Source of the DNA: Stromatinia cepivora
Lineage: Eukaryota; Ascomycota; Leotiomycetes; Helotiales; Sclerotiniaceae
Direction: 5' to 3'
DNA length: 64,000 nucleotides
Assembly (NCBI GenBank): GCA_014898415.1
Contig: RCTD01000022.1
Location: 620,001-684,000, forward strand
In this document: positions 11,781-22,178 of the stretch, in pieces
Numbering within the stretch: position 1 is the first letter of the stretch
How the letters are laid out: each line of letters starts with the position of its first letter
Notes under the pieces: model-generated
Database searches by the model: none
What the model was told of the DNA's origin: nothing
The model's input: only the letters and a program-made list of their open reading frames with translations
Program-made: the position numbers and the translations under genes

Positions 11781-12500
11781 CGAATAAAAAGTGTGATTCA
11801 TTTAATAGTATACACCCGATCAGATATAGTATTCTCAATTAGAAGATTTTCATAATTTATAGTAAAACCAACAAAACATTATATTATAGCTTTGAAGAAT
11901 CTAATACAATATCTACGATCAACAATCAAATAAAAGTTATGATTCAGGTCAAAAGAAGTACAATCTAATATCTACAAAGAATACAATATATTTGATAATA
12001 TAATAAAGGTATATATAGATATAGATTGGATTAGTAACAAATATAATTAGAAAAGTATTTTAAAAAGAATTATGATATTCTATAAAAGCCTTATATTATG
12101 GGTTAGTAAGAAATAAATGTTTGTGGTTATCTTTAGTGCAGAATCAAAATATATTGCAATAATAATGTTTATTAAACAAAGGAGATGAATTATATAAATA
12201 CTTAAAGATCTATTCAGATCAAATTATATTGAAAAGAATGGAGATATGGTTCAGATGCTTAGTGATAATTAAAATGCTTTAACTTTAACCAAGAATTTAT
12301 ATTTGTATAAACAATTCAAACATATAGATATTAATTATTATTTTATTAAGAATTTAATAGAAAAAAAGAAAATCGCTATTAATTATATTAATATATATGA
12401 TATAATTGTTAACAGAATGACAAAACCTTGTATAAGGATTGTTTTCGAAAGGTTCAAGAAAATATTAGGATTAGTAATCTAAAAGGATCGAATAGGATAT
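11781..12500 (+). pseudogene. Copia pol: RNase H region
   Basis: The translation shows YTRSDIVFSIRRFS (canonical TRPDI region), KPTKHYIIALKNLIQYL, VYIDIDWISN (canonical DADWAG position) and SAESKYIAI (canonical SAEAEYIAL). Stops interrupt it, and the polypurine tract and 3' LTR follow directly. This confirms that pol reaches its natural 3' end, so the element was once full length. Confidence 0.82.
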
Positions 12501-12513
12501 CCTCAATAAGGGA

Positions 12514-12679
12514 GTATTGGAAATGAAGCTATTATAGGATTAGAATTGAGATTACAAGACTATAATGGTGTACAGATTATATTTGGGGATAATCTCAATT
12601 CTATTTCTATTAGAAATATAGATCCTTAGTTCAACCTATATAGTCAACAATACTACTACTTCCTGCACCAAAAGTTAAC
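12514..12679 (+). repeat. Copia 3' LTR
   Basis: This is 166 bp, beginning TATTGGAAATGAAG (canonical TG changed to TA) and ending AAAAGTTAACA, which keeps the terminal CA lost in the 5' copy. The polypurine tract AATAAGGGAG sits at 12504-12513. Confidence 0.93.
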
Positions 12680-13140
12680 AATATAGATATATAGAGAATC
12701 GGTTCCTTGTTTGAAAATGAATAGTTTATCTTCGGTTTCTTGAACTTTATTCGGATTATTGTAAATGTATATAAGTTGATTCAGGATCGTTGTATAATCT
12801 AAAAGAACATTTTGATCAAAAGAAAAAAGCTGAAGTAATACTATAACTTGTATATGAAATTCGAGATTGAGATAAATATAGTAAAATTAAACTATAGAAT
12901 TGCCGATTACAACACTATCTATTTGTAGTTTCGTTCGAATCGAAGGAAACCAGGTATCGAACTTTTGAAAGCTACTATTGAACTTTTCAAGATCAAAGAG
13001 AAAGGGTTTCGGATGAAAAGAAATATAAACAATAGAAATACATTCGAAGATTAAAAAACATAAGAACGAAATTTCATCCCATTAATGAATCATTTCGCCA
13101 CGAAGTTCTACAATTGCAAGGTTTATTGAATTGTAATCTA
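12680..13140 (-). pseudogene. Outer element gag, N-terminal half
   Basis: Read on the minus strand this gives one uninterrupted frame broken only by stop codons of the kind RIP creates. It contains FDTWFPSIRTKL, FYYIYLNLEFHIQ, NPNKVQETEDKLF and TDSLYIY. This is the pattern of fungal Ty3/Gypsy Gag proteins (W, YLNL, DPNK..AE..L, TDSL..Y). The frame stops abruptly at the Copia insertion site and resumes at 7198. The true start codon was not located; the given 5' limit is where similarity becomes visible. Confidence 0.8.
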
Positions 13141-13307
13141 TAGTTTAAAAATTAAAAATAAAAAAAAAGACAATATTTTCGAATAATATCAAAAAGATTT
13201 ATATACAAACGAATAAGCATAAATATATACTTAAATAGAAACAAACAAAGTATACATAAGTATAAACAGATGTTATTCCATTTCTTATCTGGAAGAGCTT
13301 TTAATAA

Positions 13308-13457
13308 TATAACAAATCCAATGAGTGTTTAAAGATCAATTTTAGAATTAAAAGTTACAAAACTAAAGAAAGTATACTACAAAGCTATATATATGATCGA
13401 CTCGGAGTTTAGTACTGTACTAGCCCGATCGTACGCGATCACATGTATCTCGTGACA
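13308..13457 (-). repeat. Outer element LTR, right copy (5' LTR on the minus strand)
   Basis: This is 150 bp and pairs with 6297-6446. Its left terminus carries several G-to-A and C-to-T changes relative to the other copy (TATAACAAAT against TGTGACGAAC). That erased the canonical terminal dinucleotide while the other terminus is intact. Confidence 0.93.
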
Positions 13458-14535
13458 AATAGAAGAGATAAAAGAGATGAGATGAAAAATTTCTTTTTTT
13501 TGTTTATTTTTGTTTTTGTTTTATTTTTATATAATATAATATGATATAAATTTGATCTTTTTGAATTATAAATTAAAAAAGGAATAGAATAAAAATAAAA
13601 ATAAAAATAAAAATAAAAATAAAAATAAAAATAAAAATAAAAATAAAAATAAAAATAAAAATAAAAATAAAAATAAAAATAAAAATAAAAATAAAAATAA
13701 AAATAAAAATAAAAATAAAAATAAAAATAAAAATAAAAATAAAAATAAAAATAAAAATAAAAATAAAAATAAAAATAAAAATAAAAAGTTATTTATACTT
13801 AATTAATTATAAATAATATATATTTTGATATAAGAGAATAAAGATTTGAATAAATTAATAAATAATATTAAAAAAAGAGAATATAATAAAAAAATAATAT
13901 ATCAAGAAAAGAAAAAAGATGTTATATTCGATTAATTATACTCGTATTTATATCTTATATTTATTTATTTATCTATTCATCTATTCATCTATTCATCTAT
14001 TTATCTATTTATTTATTCATTTATTTATCTATTCATCTATTCATCTATTCATCTATCAAATACCATCTCAAAAATATAAAAATCCAATTATATTCAACAT
14101 CTATTATTTAATTGTTTTTCAAATTCACAAACATATATATACTGTATATTTATTATATCCTATTCATTTATTCATTTTCTTTATTTTCTTTCTTAATTGT
14201 TTCAGCCTTTCCGGCCTGCGCTTGTACATGTCTTGCATTTGTAGATAGATAAATCATGAATGAATGAATTGGTGAACGAATAAATGAATTACGATAAAGA
14301 TATTAAAATATCATATCCATTCCAATCTAATCCAATCCGCAACCAAACCTCCCATCCCATCCAATCCCACCCTTAATCTTAATACCCTAATCCTAAAAAC
14401 CTGCACGCTCCCCACCTATCCCATACAAAAACAATCAAACAATCAAACAACCAACCAACCAAATGTCCTGTTATCCAAATCTGTATCCGTAAACATTTAA
14501 AAATCTGTCGATATCAATTCCCCTCCCCTTCCAAC
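13458..14535. other. AT-rich spacer with a TAAAAA satellite
   Basis: No gene is supported. Positions 13589-13787 are a nearly pure (TAAAAA)n hexanucleotide array of about 33 units. Positions 13958-14056 carry an ATCTATTC/ATTTATCT array, and ATGA-type repeats lie near 14260. The open frame over the ATCT array (13919-14248) is compositionally driven. From about 14320 the DNA becomes C-rich, and the 3' end of the next minus-strand gene follows. Confidence 0.75.
13589..13787 (+). repeat. (TAAAAA)n hexanucleotide microsatellite
   Basis: About 33 consecutive units of T followed by five A are present with almost no interruption. This is one of the longest perfect arrays in the window. Confidence 0.97.
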
Positions 14536-16072
14536 CTACACTCTCCCCATATACCCAACCCTCTCCTCATATCTCAACGGCGAATGTTTCTTTTTCTCCT
14601 CCCCCGACGATTTATTCGAACCCCCTGAATTTCTCCGCTTAAACATATGTTCGACCATTGCGCGGGGACCTACAAATTCCATGTCCATTTTGAGGGGAGG
14701 GAGAGGGGCGATGATTTGGGTGCGGGGAGAATGTGAATTTGAATGTGAATGGGATGAATGGGATGAGATGGGTTTGGAATGGGGTTTGGGGTGGAAATGT
14801 CGTTTGATGCTGTCGTCGACGAGGGCTATGAGGCCTGTGGAGATGATGACGCTGGGTGGGTGTTAGATTTGTTTCTGATTGGAAATAAGGTAGATATGTA
14901 CGAAAGGAAGGAAATACTTACTCAGCAACATCTGTAACAGCCGTCAAAACACTCCTATCACTAATCCACATCTGACAAGGTGGTACCCAACCCCCAACCA
15001 ATTCCTCCTCTCGTATTTGAGCCGGGGATCTTAATTCCGGTACAATATGCGCCACAGCTGCTCCGGAATCCCCTTGAAATAAATGATAGGAAATAGCTTT
15101 CCCTTCTCCATCTTTTTCCACAACGCGTTTCCATGAATATGAATGACCCCAATATTCAAACTCATAACGTTTTGAAGCTCTTGCTCCACGACGTTTGACT
15201 TCTATTTGAGCGTAATTGGAAAATTCTAGCTTGGTGGTGTTGGTAGGGATCATAGAGGCGGCTGCTTTTTTAGAAGCCATGAATGCTTCGACATCGGAAT
15301 CAGATTCGGAGTTTGATGCATAGCCACTATCATGTCTCTGGATTCCTCTCATGGGTTTGGAAGTAGAAACGGTAGAATTTGTTCTTGACATGGCTGGTTT
15401 GCGAATACTTGCAAAAGCATTACTAACCGAACGAGTTAATGTAGAAGGTCTTCTTTCAGCGGCGGTTTTGGCGTATTTTCTACTTGAATGACAAACTTCT
15501 CGACCACTTGAGCGTTCGTAGCGACGAAGACTAAATTCTCGGTTCTTGAGGTCATGCATTCGAAGATGAAAGAGTTGAATTACTTCTTTATCTTGACCAT
15601 GACCATCTTCAGTGTCGACGCGAAGATTCATGTTTCCATCATAAGAAGTATCATCATGACGAATGTATAAACGTTTTGTTGAAGGAAAGAAATGTGCGAA
15701 ATCTTGAGCAGTGGATGATCTCAAGTTATTTTCAACCACGGTTTTGTATTCCGGTACTTCATATTCTGGATCAAAATCTTCGGGTTCGTCAAAAAGATCT
15801 TCTTGAGATGGAGATGTTGAAGCATATGTCTCTTGAGATGATCGAGGATAATGTGTTGCTGCTGGGGATATGTCATAGGGAGGTAAATCTGTGCTATCCT
15901 TTTGGTAATAGATAGGTTTGTCGGTGTAATATTGATGGATTGATGGTCGAGGACTACCATAAATTGAGGTAGGTGCTGTACTTTGGGATTCTCGAGAAGA
16001 TTCATCACTCTGACGTGAATCTCTACTACTCGTACTATGATCGGTAATATATCTTCGCATGTATGCTGGCAT
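14536..16072 (-). CDS. Hypothetical Ser-rich protein
   Basis: I do not recognise the family. The two exons are 14852-complementary: exon 1 at 14922-16072 and exon 2 at 14536-14851, separated by a 70-nt GTAAGT..CAG intron (14852-14921). The start MPAYMRRYITDHSTSS was chosen because it is the first ATG after an AT-rich leader; the frame stays open upstream but in atypical sequence. Residues 1 to about 130 are Ser/Pro/Tyr-rich and disordered-looking. A more conserved-looking block follows (AQDFAHFFPSTKRLYIRHDD), then a basic region, a Ser-rich linker and a globular-looking part with FEYWGHSYSWKR and VAHIVPELRSP. The C-terminus is His/Ser-rich then Lys-rich. No signal peptide or membrane span is visible. 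Confidence is high that it is a gene and nil for function. Confidence 0.75.
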
Positions 16073-17314
16073 TTTGAAATTGCTTTGCTTTATTTGCGAA
16101 AAAGTATGATAGATTCGGTGTGGTATATTGATAGTTGAATTGTCAAAGAGGAGAAGTATGTAATTTAGATTCGTGATAGTGAATTGGTAATTATATTTGA
16201 ATATGAATATGAGTGAATATTGAGGGGTTGTTGATGTAGTAATCAACTTATTGATGACGGTCGACTCCGGTAGTAGACATTAACATGACTATTTTTTTTT
16301 TGGTTCCTTGAATCCAAGTGGTACATCAATAACGTGGTATAGAACGTGGTGTTTCGAATTGTATGTATGATTTGGCATGAATATGATTCAAGGATATATT
16401 CCAAGTATCCGTATTGGTAATGCTAAGTATTCTAGAAGGATATGGAGTAAGTTGTTGTTGTCGTTGTTGTTGTTGTTCCTAAGTGGGATGCTTTTGATGC
16501 TTGGACGTTTTGATGTTGATATGATTCGAGCGATAGAGGGGCATTCGGAAGTTTTGAGACACTTAAAAACAACTAGGATAAAAACGTGGATACTTTTTGG
16601 TAGCTTTTGATATTTGATATATCGATATGGGATTTCGAATGTGGAGTGATAAATGGATAATAGATGAAGTCAAAGATTCCAAGTGGAACGGCGGTGGAGA
16701 TATTTTTCTTCTTAAAACAAGTTTATTATTACATTAGTATGAGGGCGGGAATAAAAGGCGGAAAGCCTTGGGAGGGTGGGTCAATAAAAAAAATAAGAGT
16801 GAGGCAGTGAGATGTAATGAAGATGTAGTGAAGAGGCACAGAAAGAATATGATAGAAGGTAGAAGGTGGAAGGTAGAAGGTGGAAGGTAAAAGGCAGAAG
16901 AGAAGGTAAAAGGCAGAAGAGAAGGTAAAAGGTAGAAGAGAAGGAAAAAGGTGGAAGAGAGGATAGAATTGGATGAAGGATCCGGATCAGATTCAACATT
17001 CAACATTCAACATTCAACATTCAGTGATTTCCAAATTCCAAATTCCAAGATTCCTTTCGGAGTTGATTAAAGTGCTTTCCTTTACCATTTTACCCCTGTG
17101 GATAAATCTTATATGGAAACACAATTCTTACTCATCCTTTATTATACACGACATTCGACATTCTTGGGACAGTCTTCCATCCGCAATCGTTTCCGATAGG
17201 ATAAGATTTGAATATCACTTCAACCGTTAAAACAATTGTTTTAGCCTCAACCAACCACTTATCACATTATTTGAGCATATAGCGGGGCATGCATTTCATT
17301 CTGGTATATCTTTT

Positions 17315-17380
17315 TCCAATCATCCAATCATCCAATCATCCAATCATCCAATCATCCAATCATCCAATCATCCAATCATC
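17315..17380 (+). repeat. (CCAATCAT)n 8-bp tandem repeat
   Basis: About eight head-to-tail copies of CCAATCAT lie just upstream of a TACGGAGTACGGAGT word. No coding potential is seen. Confidence 0.93.
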
Positions 17381-20300
17381 GGAATATAATCCTTTACGGA
17401 GTACGGAGTCTTTCTTTTAAGCCATCCATGTGCCAATCCAATTCCTAACCGATTCTTTTTCGAGTTTCGAAATATTCTCTCCACCGACAATACATTCATA
17501 TGCAAATTCAACTCCTTACCGATGGTTTTTCGAGTTTCACATCTCTATTTCTCTCCACCGACAATTCCTTCGTGGCACATTGGCGTGCACGATGACATAT
17601 ACAAAAGTACACAATAGTTGTCTGTACATGTAAGGAGTAGCTGATCGTTACTCCATCCTCCATACTCCGTACAAACAAACCCTTCTCACGGAGCCCTCGA
17701 ATCAGGCCTGCATCTCGAACAGCTCGCACAGCTCGATTGAAATACTTTGAAATACTTTGCGGTGGACCATTCATTCATTCATTCATTCACTCAACCATTA
17801 CTAGTAAATTCTGTCAGAATTGGTTTTTCTTTCGATTCGCCCTCGATCATGTTACATATATAGCCTTGAATGTAACCTTACTCATTCAATTGACTGGATG
17901 ACGAAGTTTTACATGTATTTCTATCAAATCTTATCATGAACGGCCAATTTCTTAACCATTCTGCCTACAAGAAGATGCCCGATCGTATCTCACTCACTTG
18001 TCATTTGGTTGGGTCATCTGAAAAAAATAGGTTACTCCATTAAACTATTTTCTACCTGCCGAGATAATCAGATAATCAGCCTCAATACGAATAGTAACAA
18101 TAGAAGCTGAGTTTGGAAGGCTTGGTTCAAGGTTGTGCTGACCCCAAATGTGATTTAGTTGCCCTGAACAATGGTTATTGGATAAAGCCATTTAGAACTT
18201 GCTTCACGCGCCCTTATGCAAGACCAGTCACCCCAGTCACCCCAGTCACCCCACTCAATTTACTCCATTTTCTGCCCTATAACTTTTCTATAAACGATTT
18301 CTTCCAATGAATCTCTATCAAAAATTGGAATGTTATCTTCACTCTCTTGTATGGTTCATTTCTATGGAAATGCATACGTTGACATTTCATCTCAGCCATG
18401 ATTTCTTTCGTATTATGTCTTGAGAAGAATCAAAAGTCTTTTGGAATACGAGGCCAACAAAGTTATGGGGCGAACGATCTAGGCTTATGTTCTTATTTCT
18501 ATTTCATCGTGAAATATGGCGGAAATCAGGGCAAATTCGATCTTCATTGAATTTTTGTCTATGCCGTATGTATGACAACGGCCATGGAACTTACAAGTGT
18601 GGCAGTTTACCATTTGTGTTTTTAATAGAAGCCACATTTTACCATCCACATCTGATTCGCTGTCAAGTATCCGAATTTAAAGAAGTTCACCCAATTTCCT
18701 GGGCCGTGTCGCTTCACTCGGAGAACCAATATCTAAAGTTTTGAAAAGATTTTCAAATTTTCATTACTACATTTTTGATTGATGTAGAGCAAATGAGGAT
18801 TTTGTTTTTTTTTTTAAGCAGGTTTTGTGCTTCACTGCTTTTCCAATCAAAGCCACGTTCTCGGTCGACCACATCATATCTCACCGAAAAGAAAAAGGCG
18901 ACCAGATCTTATGCAGCTGCCCTTTTTTTGTGTGCCACTCTCAAGAATATTACCGACTCTGAGCTATTTAAAGACCTTAAAATCCAAGATGGTATTTGCC
19001 ATGGTTCGCCAAACTTCATATAATTTTTCTACTAGTCATGCGAGAATGATCATTTTGATTTTCATGCGGGGTATTTCGTACAGCGAACCACATTTTTCAA
19101 AACTGTATTATATCGAAAAGATTCCCGAGTGGTATCATTTCTTGTCGATCCAAGTAGGTAATGTCATGGATTCGTTATGTTGTGATAATCATTATCAACC
19201 TCCTCGTGGCACAGTCCCGGAAGTCATCCCATCCTTCGGTAATATATCGGGAAGTAATCCTTCCGACGGGTAAGTGACTTCAATAGGAACCCAACCTCGG
19301 AAAGGAGGCTCTGGCTTTCTATTCGATACATTTCTATAGAAATTATCCTATCATTTTTCTTCATCGCTACGTTTAGGCATGATTCCACCCCCACATATAT
19401 GTACAGAAGAGGCATTGTCCTATTAAATCATCATGGAATATGTAACCCCCATTTGTTGAATTTAGATTTTCGATCCTCGATCCTCGATCCACTACCAAAA
19501 TCCTATTTTCCAAAAATTCAGCTTCGCATAAAAGGCTGTGAAATGTTACAACAAGATCTACGAGGTAAACTTAAACGTGTGATGCGAAGCACGTGTGGAA
19601 AACGTTTTCGTTAGTACAACTAGATCTTTGAGTGTTAATATTGGGGATTGGATATCGGGATTTTTTTGGGAATTTTAAAGCATCTTTTTATTTTTCTTCT
19701 TGTTTTTTTTTTTTTCGCTTCGTTGTGTTTTATTGATTGATCGAAAGTTCTTCGTCAGACGATGATGATGTGATGATGAGAATCATCGCGATTTTTATGC
19801 TGCTCAGAATCACATGGTCCAGTGTGGGGGGGTTGTACAGAAAGATAGATGTAAGATTACATTACTGATTTCTATGAGGGTTTTTACTGACATTACATTC
19901 TTAATTCTTATGGCATTGATTTAGATTCATGATGACCCGAGATGCAAAGTCAGCAAGTCGCTTTTGTAAGATTACTTTGTAAGTGGGAGTTGATCATTGC
20001 TGATCTCTGGCTTATGCCTAGCTAGAACTTCTTATATATTTTTATTTAATATGATGATCTGAAAGAATTCGGTGAATAGTGCCCTCCTTTGGGTTTGGGG
20101 GGTTTAATTTTTGCATGTCATTTTACTTATTTTACTTATATCACTTGTTTGTTTGTTTGGTTGGTTGTTAGGTTGTCTTGAGGTTGGTGTGTATCTTGGC
20201 GTGTGCACCATACTCGTATAGTAGTACCGAACACCTGGTTGGTAGATAGATATTTGAGGTTTTGTTTGAAGTTTGGGCATCAATTGATGATGGAATCTGG

Positions 20301-21020
20301 AGATAATGTTCATTTTCTTCTTTTAACTGGTTGGTGTCTTGAGAGGAGGTTTTGGGTCTGTATTATTTGTGATTGCTCGAGTGGAATCGAATGGGTTATA
20401 TTGATTGTATTGATTTGATAGATAGATGGAATTTCGATGAGTTTATAGAAAGGAGGGGGGGGGTTTATAGTAAAAAAGAAGTTATATTGTTATTTCGTTA
20501 TTTCGTATTATATCTATCCTAATAGAAATGATATAGATTCAAGCCTAAAAATATAATAAAATCATATCAAAACATCTAGTATATTGGTGGGAATCGTGGG
20601 AGGAAAGTCGATGCTCGGTTTGGGTTGAGTAGTGATGGGAAAGTGGGAGTGGGAATGGGAGTGGGAATTTGAGATTTATTGTGCTGATTTGATTGTGAGG
20701 GTTTGAGTGTTTGGGTGTTTTTTGAGTTGATAAGGGGGGGTGGGATGGAGTGGGATTAGAGGGGGGATAGAATGGAATAGAGGTTTTTATATTGAGATAT
20801 GTATTCGGGGGAGGATGATGTTGATGTTGATGTTGATGTTGATGTTGATGATGTGGGGGATATACTTTATACTAAAAATTAGAATAGTGAGAAAGGTTTT
20901 GGTTTTTGGTTTTTGATTTTGGTTTTGATTTTGGTTTTGATTTTGAGATGAATGCGAGAATACGAGGATGTCCAATGAAAGAATGAAAGGAAGGTTAGGG
21001 ATGGAATGGATAAGGGAGGG

Positions 21021-21160
21021 AGTGAGGAGGTGAGGAGGTGAGGAGGTGAGGAGGTGAGGAGGTGAGGAGGTGAGGAGGTGAGGAGGTGAGGAGGTGAGGA
21101 GGTGAGGAGGTGGGGAGGTGGGAGGTGAGGAGGTGAGGAGGTAGGAGGTGAGGAGGTGGT
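21021..21160 (+). repeat. (GTGAGGAG)n 8-bp minisatellite
   Basis: This is a long purine-rich array of GTGAGGAG, perfect in its centre and degenerate toward 21110-21160 (GTGGGGAG, GTAGGAG variants). It is strongly G-rich on the plus strand. Confidence 0.95.
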
Positions 21161-22178
21161 AGTTGATCGTTTTGATATATCTAAGGTTTAAAACTTGAGT
21201 TGGTATGGTTTTATATGGCCGGTAGAAATAAATATTATGAAAGTTTTGAGATCATTTTTGAGATAGAAGGTAGGTAGGTGAGTGCAATGTATGGTTTGGA
21301 TTTGAGATAAAAAAGACAAAGGATAGAAGGCAGAGGATAGAAGAGGAAAGGAGGAAAGTAGCATGAATGCGAGAGGGAGATTTGTTCCATTCCTTTTCAT
21401 TCTTGTCTCCCTCCATATAACATGATGATAATGTGTCTTCAATTTCAATGATAATAAAGTTTGAACTAAAGGAAGAGAATACAAAAGATGAGATCAGATT
21501 CAATTAGAAGATCTATAGAATGATGGAGAACTGTTGAAGTGATTCTACTTTAGATGTTATATAGTCGAAACTTTGAGGTTATTCTGATAGATCTCAATAT
21601 ACGATTGGGAATATACTATAGGAATGAAAATAGTAGCTTTACTGATTTTGGAACGTGAAATTATTAATCTCTTGATATCAATATTAATTGTTCCAAATAC
21701 AATGATTCGTTATTTTTATACTTTCCGAGAGTGTTTGAAGACGAGCTGAGCGATGTATGTCTGAAAATTCAAAATTCTATTTTATATGAATATTATGATT
21801 ATTTTTGAAATATATTAACTGCTTTAATATGTAAGGAAGCTCAATATTTGAGTCTGAATTATTCTAGAAATCAAAAAATGAAAAGAAATATAATATCATT
21901 GATTTAACATCAAATTTTCTTCAAACCTTCATTCATCATCATAAGAATCATCAAATTCCCAAAATAGACTAGCGCCATCTCGAAAATTATCGAGAACCTT
22001 CAACAGTTGTGTCCCGCCATAATTATAATTTTTAAATGTGCCATTGCTTCCCACGCACAACAATTACGATAATTAAGGAAGGCAGGGCAAATTGAGGGGG
22101 CGAGCCGCTTAGAGGGAGTGGTGTATCAAGTATTGCAATAATCCATCTCAGGGCTCAGAAGAGCTCGAATTCTCAATA

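Larger units (their letters stand above)
7199..12679 (+). mobile_element. Inner LTR retrotransposon: Ty1/Copia, full-length, RIP-inactivated
   Basis: The element is 5,481 bp, bounded by 166-bp LTRs (7199-7364 and 12514-12679) and by a perfect 5-bp duplication ATATA (7194-7198 and 12680-12684). A purine tract AATAAGGGAG directly precedes the 3' LTR. The pol order is pre-integrase, integrase, reverse transcriptase, RNase H, which is the diagnostic Copia order. All coding parts are peppered with stop codons and the element is extremely AT-rich. It lies in the opposite orientation to the outer element and splits the outer gag. Confidence 0.94.
6297..13457 (-). mobile_element. Outer LTR retrotransposon: gag-only Ty3/Gypsy-type element, RIP-degraded, interrupted by a Copia element
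   Basis: Two 150-bp direct repeats (6297-6446 and 13308-13457) have TG..CA-type ends and flanking 5-bp GATAG/AATAG, consistent with a target-site duplication plus one transition. On the minus strand a polypurine tract (AAAAGGGGGGGATAG) abuts the 6446 end, so transcription ran from 13457 toward 6297. Without the nested Copia element and one of its target duplications the element would be 1,675 bp. The interior holds one decayed gag reading frame and no recognisable protease, reverse transcriptase or integrase. This is the architecture of a non-autonomous LTR element with gag only (the TR-GAG class). Every difference between the two LTRs is a transition. Confidence 0.9.
16073..22178. other. 6.1-kb stretch without a supportable gene
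   Basis: I find no ORF with family resemblance or convincing splice structure. The content is AAGGTAGAAGG-type purine repeats (16856-16970), an ATTCAAC run (16991-17022), a CCAATCAT array (17315-17380), a CACCCCAGT triplication (18230-18252), a GATGTT run (20817-20850), GGTTTTGATTTT repeats (20900-20945), a GTGAGGAG satellite (21021-21160), and TACGGAGTA-like words at 17395-17409 and 17663-17672. The frame at 18827-19273 starts with GTG and looks non-coding. Confidence 0.55.

Noticed and set aside
13919..14248. ORF over ATCT/ATTC repeats
   Set aside because: It is low-complexity translation of a microsatellite region with no start context or homologue.
18827..19273. 148-codon ORF in the gene-poor region
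   Set aside because: It begins with GTG, has no recognisable domain, and no splice or promoter signals support it.
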